6,600 nucleotides of DNA from positions 1-6,600 of the forward strand of contig DLIO01000078.1 of NCBI GenBank assembly GCA_002483765.1, read 5' to 3'. Positions 5,649 to 6,600 of the stretch are shown here, piece by piece. The position numbers and the translations under genes were made by a program. The first letter of the stretch is position 1. Each line of letters opens with the position of its first letter. This stretch comes from Lentisphaeria bacterium UBA7640. Lineage in GTDB: Bacteria; Verrucomicrobiota; Lentisphaeria; Victivallales; Victivallaceae. The notes under the pieces are model-generated. The model worked only from the letters and a program-made list of their open reading frames with translations, was not told where the DNA came from and searched no databases.

Positions 5649-6278
5649 ATGAAAAAAATAACTGAAAAGCAAAAGAATATCCTCGATTTTATCGAGGATT
5701 TTCTAGAGCGTGAAACTATGGCCCCGACCGTGCATGAAATAGCAGAACATTTCAGCATTGAAGCGTCAACAGTTTTTGCGCATTTGCGTTCGCTTCAGCA
5801 AAAAAAACAGCTAGCCCGTAGTTCAAAAACACGCGGTACTGTGCAGACAAAACCACGACGTAAAAGCCATTTGCTCTCATTCGCTTTGCCGATCCCACTA
5901 TTGGGAAGGATTAATGCTGGATTGCCCTGTGCAAGCAATGAATTTAAAGAGGGAGAAATTTACGTCGATCCTGAATTGCTTGAACGGAAAGGCGCTAAAA
6001 ACGCTTTTGCGTTGCGGATTCAGGGCGATAGTATGCGTGATCTTGGAATTTACGATGCTGATATTGTTATTGTCAAACAGATTAATGCTGCAGACGTTAA
6101 GGATAGCGATATTGTAGTGGCATTAGTGGACAACGAAAACACTGTAAAATCGTATTTTAGCGCTCCTGGCAATCAACTTGAATTGCGTCCCGCTAACGCT
6201 TCGTTTCAGTCACAATTTTATCCCGCTTGCGAAGTGGTTATTCAAGGCAAAGTGATCGGCCTTCATCGCGAATACTAA
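5649..6278 (+). CDS. lexA: LexA, SOS transcriptional repressor
   Basis: This cytoplasmic repressor of DNA-damage genes is inactivated by RecA-stimulated self-cleavage. It has 209 residues, a normal length. The N-terminal winged helix (1-65) starts ITEKQKNILDFI and continues PTVHEIAEHF and STVFAHLRSLQQKKQLAR. The linker (66-80) is basic. The self-cleavage site is A90-G91 in GRINAGLP. The S24-type peptidase domain has Ser128 (QGDSMRDLGI) and Lys167 (NTVKSYF) as the catalytic pair, so autocleavage should work. The recognition-helix region, SIEASTVFAHLRSL, is not the usual S-x-S-TV-x-x-HL form, so the operator may differ from the E. coli or Bacillus SOS box. Only a weak purine run (GATAAAG) precedes the ATG. 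No separate promoter or SOS box is evident in the 21-base gap, so it may be read from the lipoprotein cluster promoter. A perfect palindrome lies at 5679-5699 within the first codons. Confidence 0.96.
   Translation: MKKITEKQKNILDFIEDFLERETMAPTVHEIAEHFSIEASTVFAHLRSLQQKKQLARSSKTRGTVQTKPRRKSHLLSFALPIPLLGRINAGLPCASNEFKEGEIYVDPELLERKGAKNAFALRIQGDSMRDLGIYDADIVIVKQINAADVKDSDIVVALVDNENTVKSYFSAPGNQLELRPANASFQSQFYPACEVVIQGKVIGLHREY
5679..5699 (+). promoter_or_regulatory. Perfect 9-base palindrome inside the lexA start region
   Basis: ATCCTCGAT (5679-5687), loop TTT (5688-5690) and ATCGAGGAT (5691-5699) form a perfect dyad beginning 30 bases after the lexA start codon (codons 11-17, ILDFIED). It could be an mRNA hairpin or a protein-binding dyad, perhaps for autoregulation, but may be chance. 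No second copy of the half-site is seen in the window. Confidence 0.35.
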
Positions 6279-6321
6279 ATAATTGTTGCAAATAACGGTG
6301 TTTTAAATATTGGTAATTTAC

Positions 6322-6354
6322 AAAAAAAAAGCCGCATCAGTTTATTGATGCGGC
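6322..6354 (-). terminator. Rho-independent terminator of the minus-strand small gene
   Basis: The stem GCCGCATCA (6331-6339) pairs perfectly with TGATGCGGC (6346-6354) around a six-base loop. On the minus strand it is followed by T9 (A9 at 6322-6330 on the plus strand), an orthodox intrinsic terminator. It begins 19 bases after the stop of the small gene at 6373-6465. On the plus strand only GTTT follows, so it would be a weak terminator for lexA, although the hairpin may still protect that mRNA end. Confidence 0.88.
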
Positions 6355-6372
6355 GTTTACCAGACACTGGTT

Positions 6373-6465
6373 TTATTTCGATCTTTTTTTACCGAAAATA
6401 TCATCCCAATTTTCACGGTATCGTTTTTCATCGCCGGGGCGACGCTTGCTTCCTTTTCCATTCAT
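6373..6465 (-). CDS. 30-residue conserved-type small protein, GKGSKRRP/WDDIFG
   Basis: Translation of the minus strand gives a 30-residue protein starting MNGKGSKRRPGDEKRY and ending ENWDDIFGKKRSK. I associate the pattern 'GKGSxRRP, short charged spacer, W-x-x-I/A-FG' with uncharacterised short proteins scattered through bacterial and phage genomes; this is from memory and not a database result. It has 11 Lys/Arg and 5 acidic residues, one Trp and no hydrophobic segment, so it should be a soluble basic peptide, perhaps RNA-, DNA- or ribosome-associated. A real gene is supported by an SD-like AGGGA 11 bases before the ATG (6477-6481 on the plus strand), a promoter candidate upstream (6517-6544) and an excellent terminator 19 bases downstream. 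It is convergent with lexA. The function is unknown. Confidence 0.75.
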   Translation of the reverse strand: MNGKGSKRRPGDEKRYRENWDDIFGKKRSK

Positions 6466-6506
6466 TTTACTAATAATCCCTGTTTAATTTGAAGTTAATA
6501 TTAAAA

Positions 6507-6600
6507 ATGAACGCCAAATATACCGCTATAATTCAAGAAGTCAAGTCATTTTTGTGGGAGGAATTCGACTTTGCCAGAGAGTCAATTGAAAAAGTAAATG
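6507..6600 (+). CDS. Start of an unidentified gene, cut by the window end
   Basis: The frame from ATG 6507 is open to the end of the window: 31 codons beginning MNAKYTAIIQEVKSFLWEEF and continuing DFARESIEKVN. The residues look like an amphipathic helical N-terminus, but no family can be named from so little. The upstream SD is poor (GAAG, 12 bases away), and 31 open codons can arise by chance. It would be divergent from the small minus-strand gene with a gap of 41 bases. Confidence 0.42.
   Translation, partial: MNAKYTAIIQEVKSFLWEEFDFARESIEKVN
6517..6544 (-). promoter_or_regulatory. Candidate promoter of the small minus-strand gene
   Basis: On the minus strand, -35 TTGACT (plus 6539-6544), a 16-base spacer and -10 TATATT (plus 6517-6522) lie upstream of the 30-residue gene. 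Transcription would begin near 6510, leaving a leader of about 45 bases. It overlaps the first codons of the divergent plus-strand reading frame, so either the two genes share a crowded control region or one of the two calls is wrong. Confidence 0.5.

Noticed and set aside
5914..6117. Plus-strand 67-residue frame inside lexA
   Set aside because: It is an out-of-frame reading of the LexA peptidase domain, without any independent signal.
6556..6597. GGGAGG followed by TTG 6571 as a gene start
   Set aside because: The frame stops after eight codons at 6595; the purine run is better read as codons of the frame from 6507.

Overview
The window is a compact, AT-leaning stretch of a bacterial chromosome. 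Genes are short-spaced or overlapping, Shine-Dalgarno sites are patchy, and sigma70-type promoters can be read. Two lipoprotein signal peptides suggest a diderm (Gram-negative type) cell. The form of the LexA and glucose-6-phosphate isomerase proteins, with the octanucleotide tandem repeat, would fit an uncultured or PVC-type (Lentisphaerae/Verrucomicrobia-like) lineage, but this is a low-confidence impression because no rRNA or lineage marker is present. I see no phage, CRISPR, insertion sequence or tRNA; the content is mostly housekeeping.

Layout. (1) 1-192: leader region with half of a dispersed repeat (21-47) and a good promoter whose -10 overlaps a PerR-box-like site. (2) 193-1114: a two-gene operon of a PerR/Fur-type metalloregulator and an overlapping divergent 6-pyruvoyl-tetrahydropterin synthase family protein, closed by a strong terminator (1143-1171). 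(3) 1214-1263: a long hairpin built on alternating GC, sharing its left arm with the copy at the window start. (4) 1341-4092: extended -10 promoter, glucose-6-phosphate isomerase (pgi), then glycerate 2-kinase 2 nt later. (5) 4129-6278: a promoter with AT-rich upstream sequence drives a small two-helix membrane protein, two putative lipoproteins separated by an (AACCAAAT)n tract, and lexA with no obvious promoter of its own. (6) 6322-6600: a minus-strand 30-residue gene, with its own SD, promoter candidate and intrinsic terminator, and the start of a divergent plus-strand gene that leaves the window.

How the genes fit together. The first operon links peroxide/metal sensing to a pterin-type enzyme that keeps the zinc ligands but lacks the usual catalytic Cys. 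The pgi-glycerate kinase pair is central sugar metabolism, interconverting hexose phosphates and feeding glycerate into lower glycolysis. The third operon joins unknown envelope proteins to the SOS repressor. The items most worth a second look are the tiny minus-strand gene, the variant pterin synthase, the octanucleotide repeat before a lipoprotein RBS, and the GC-alternating hairpin repeat.
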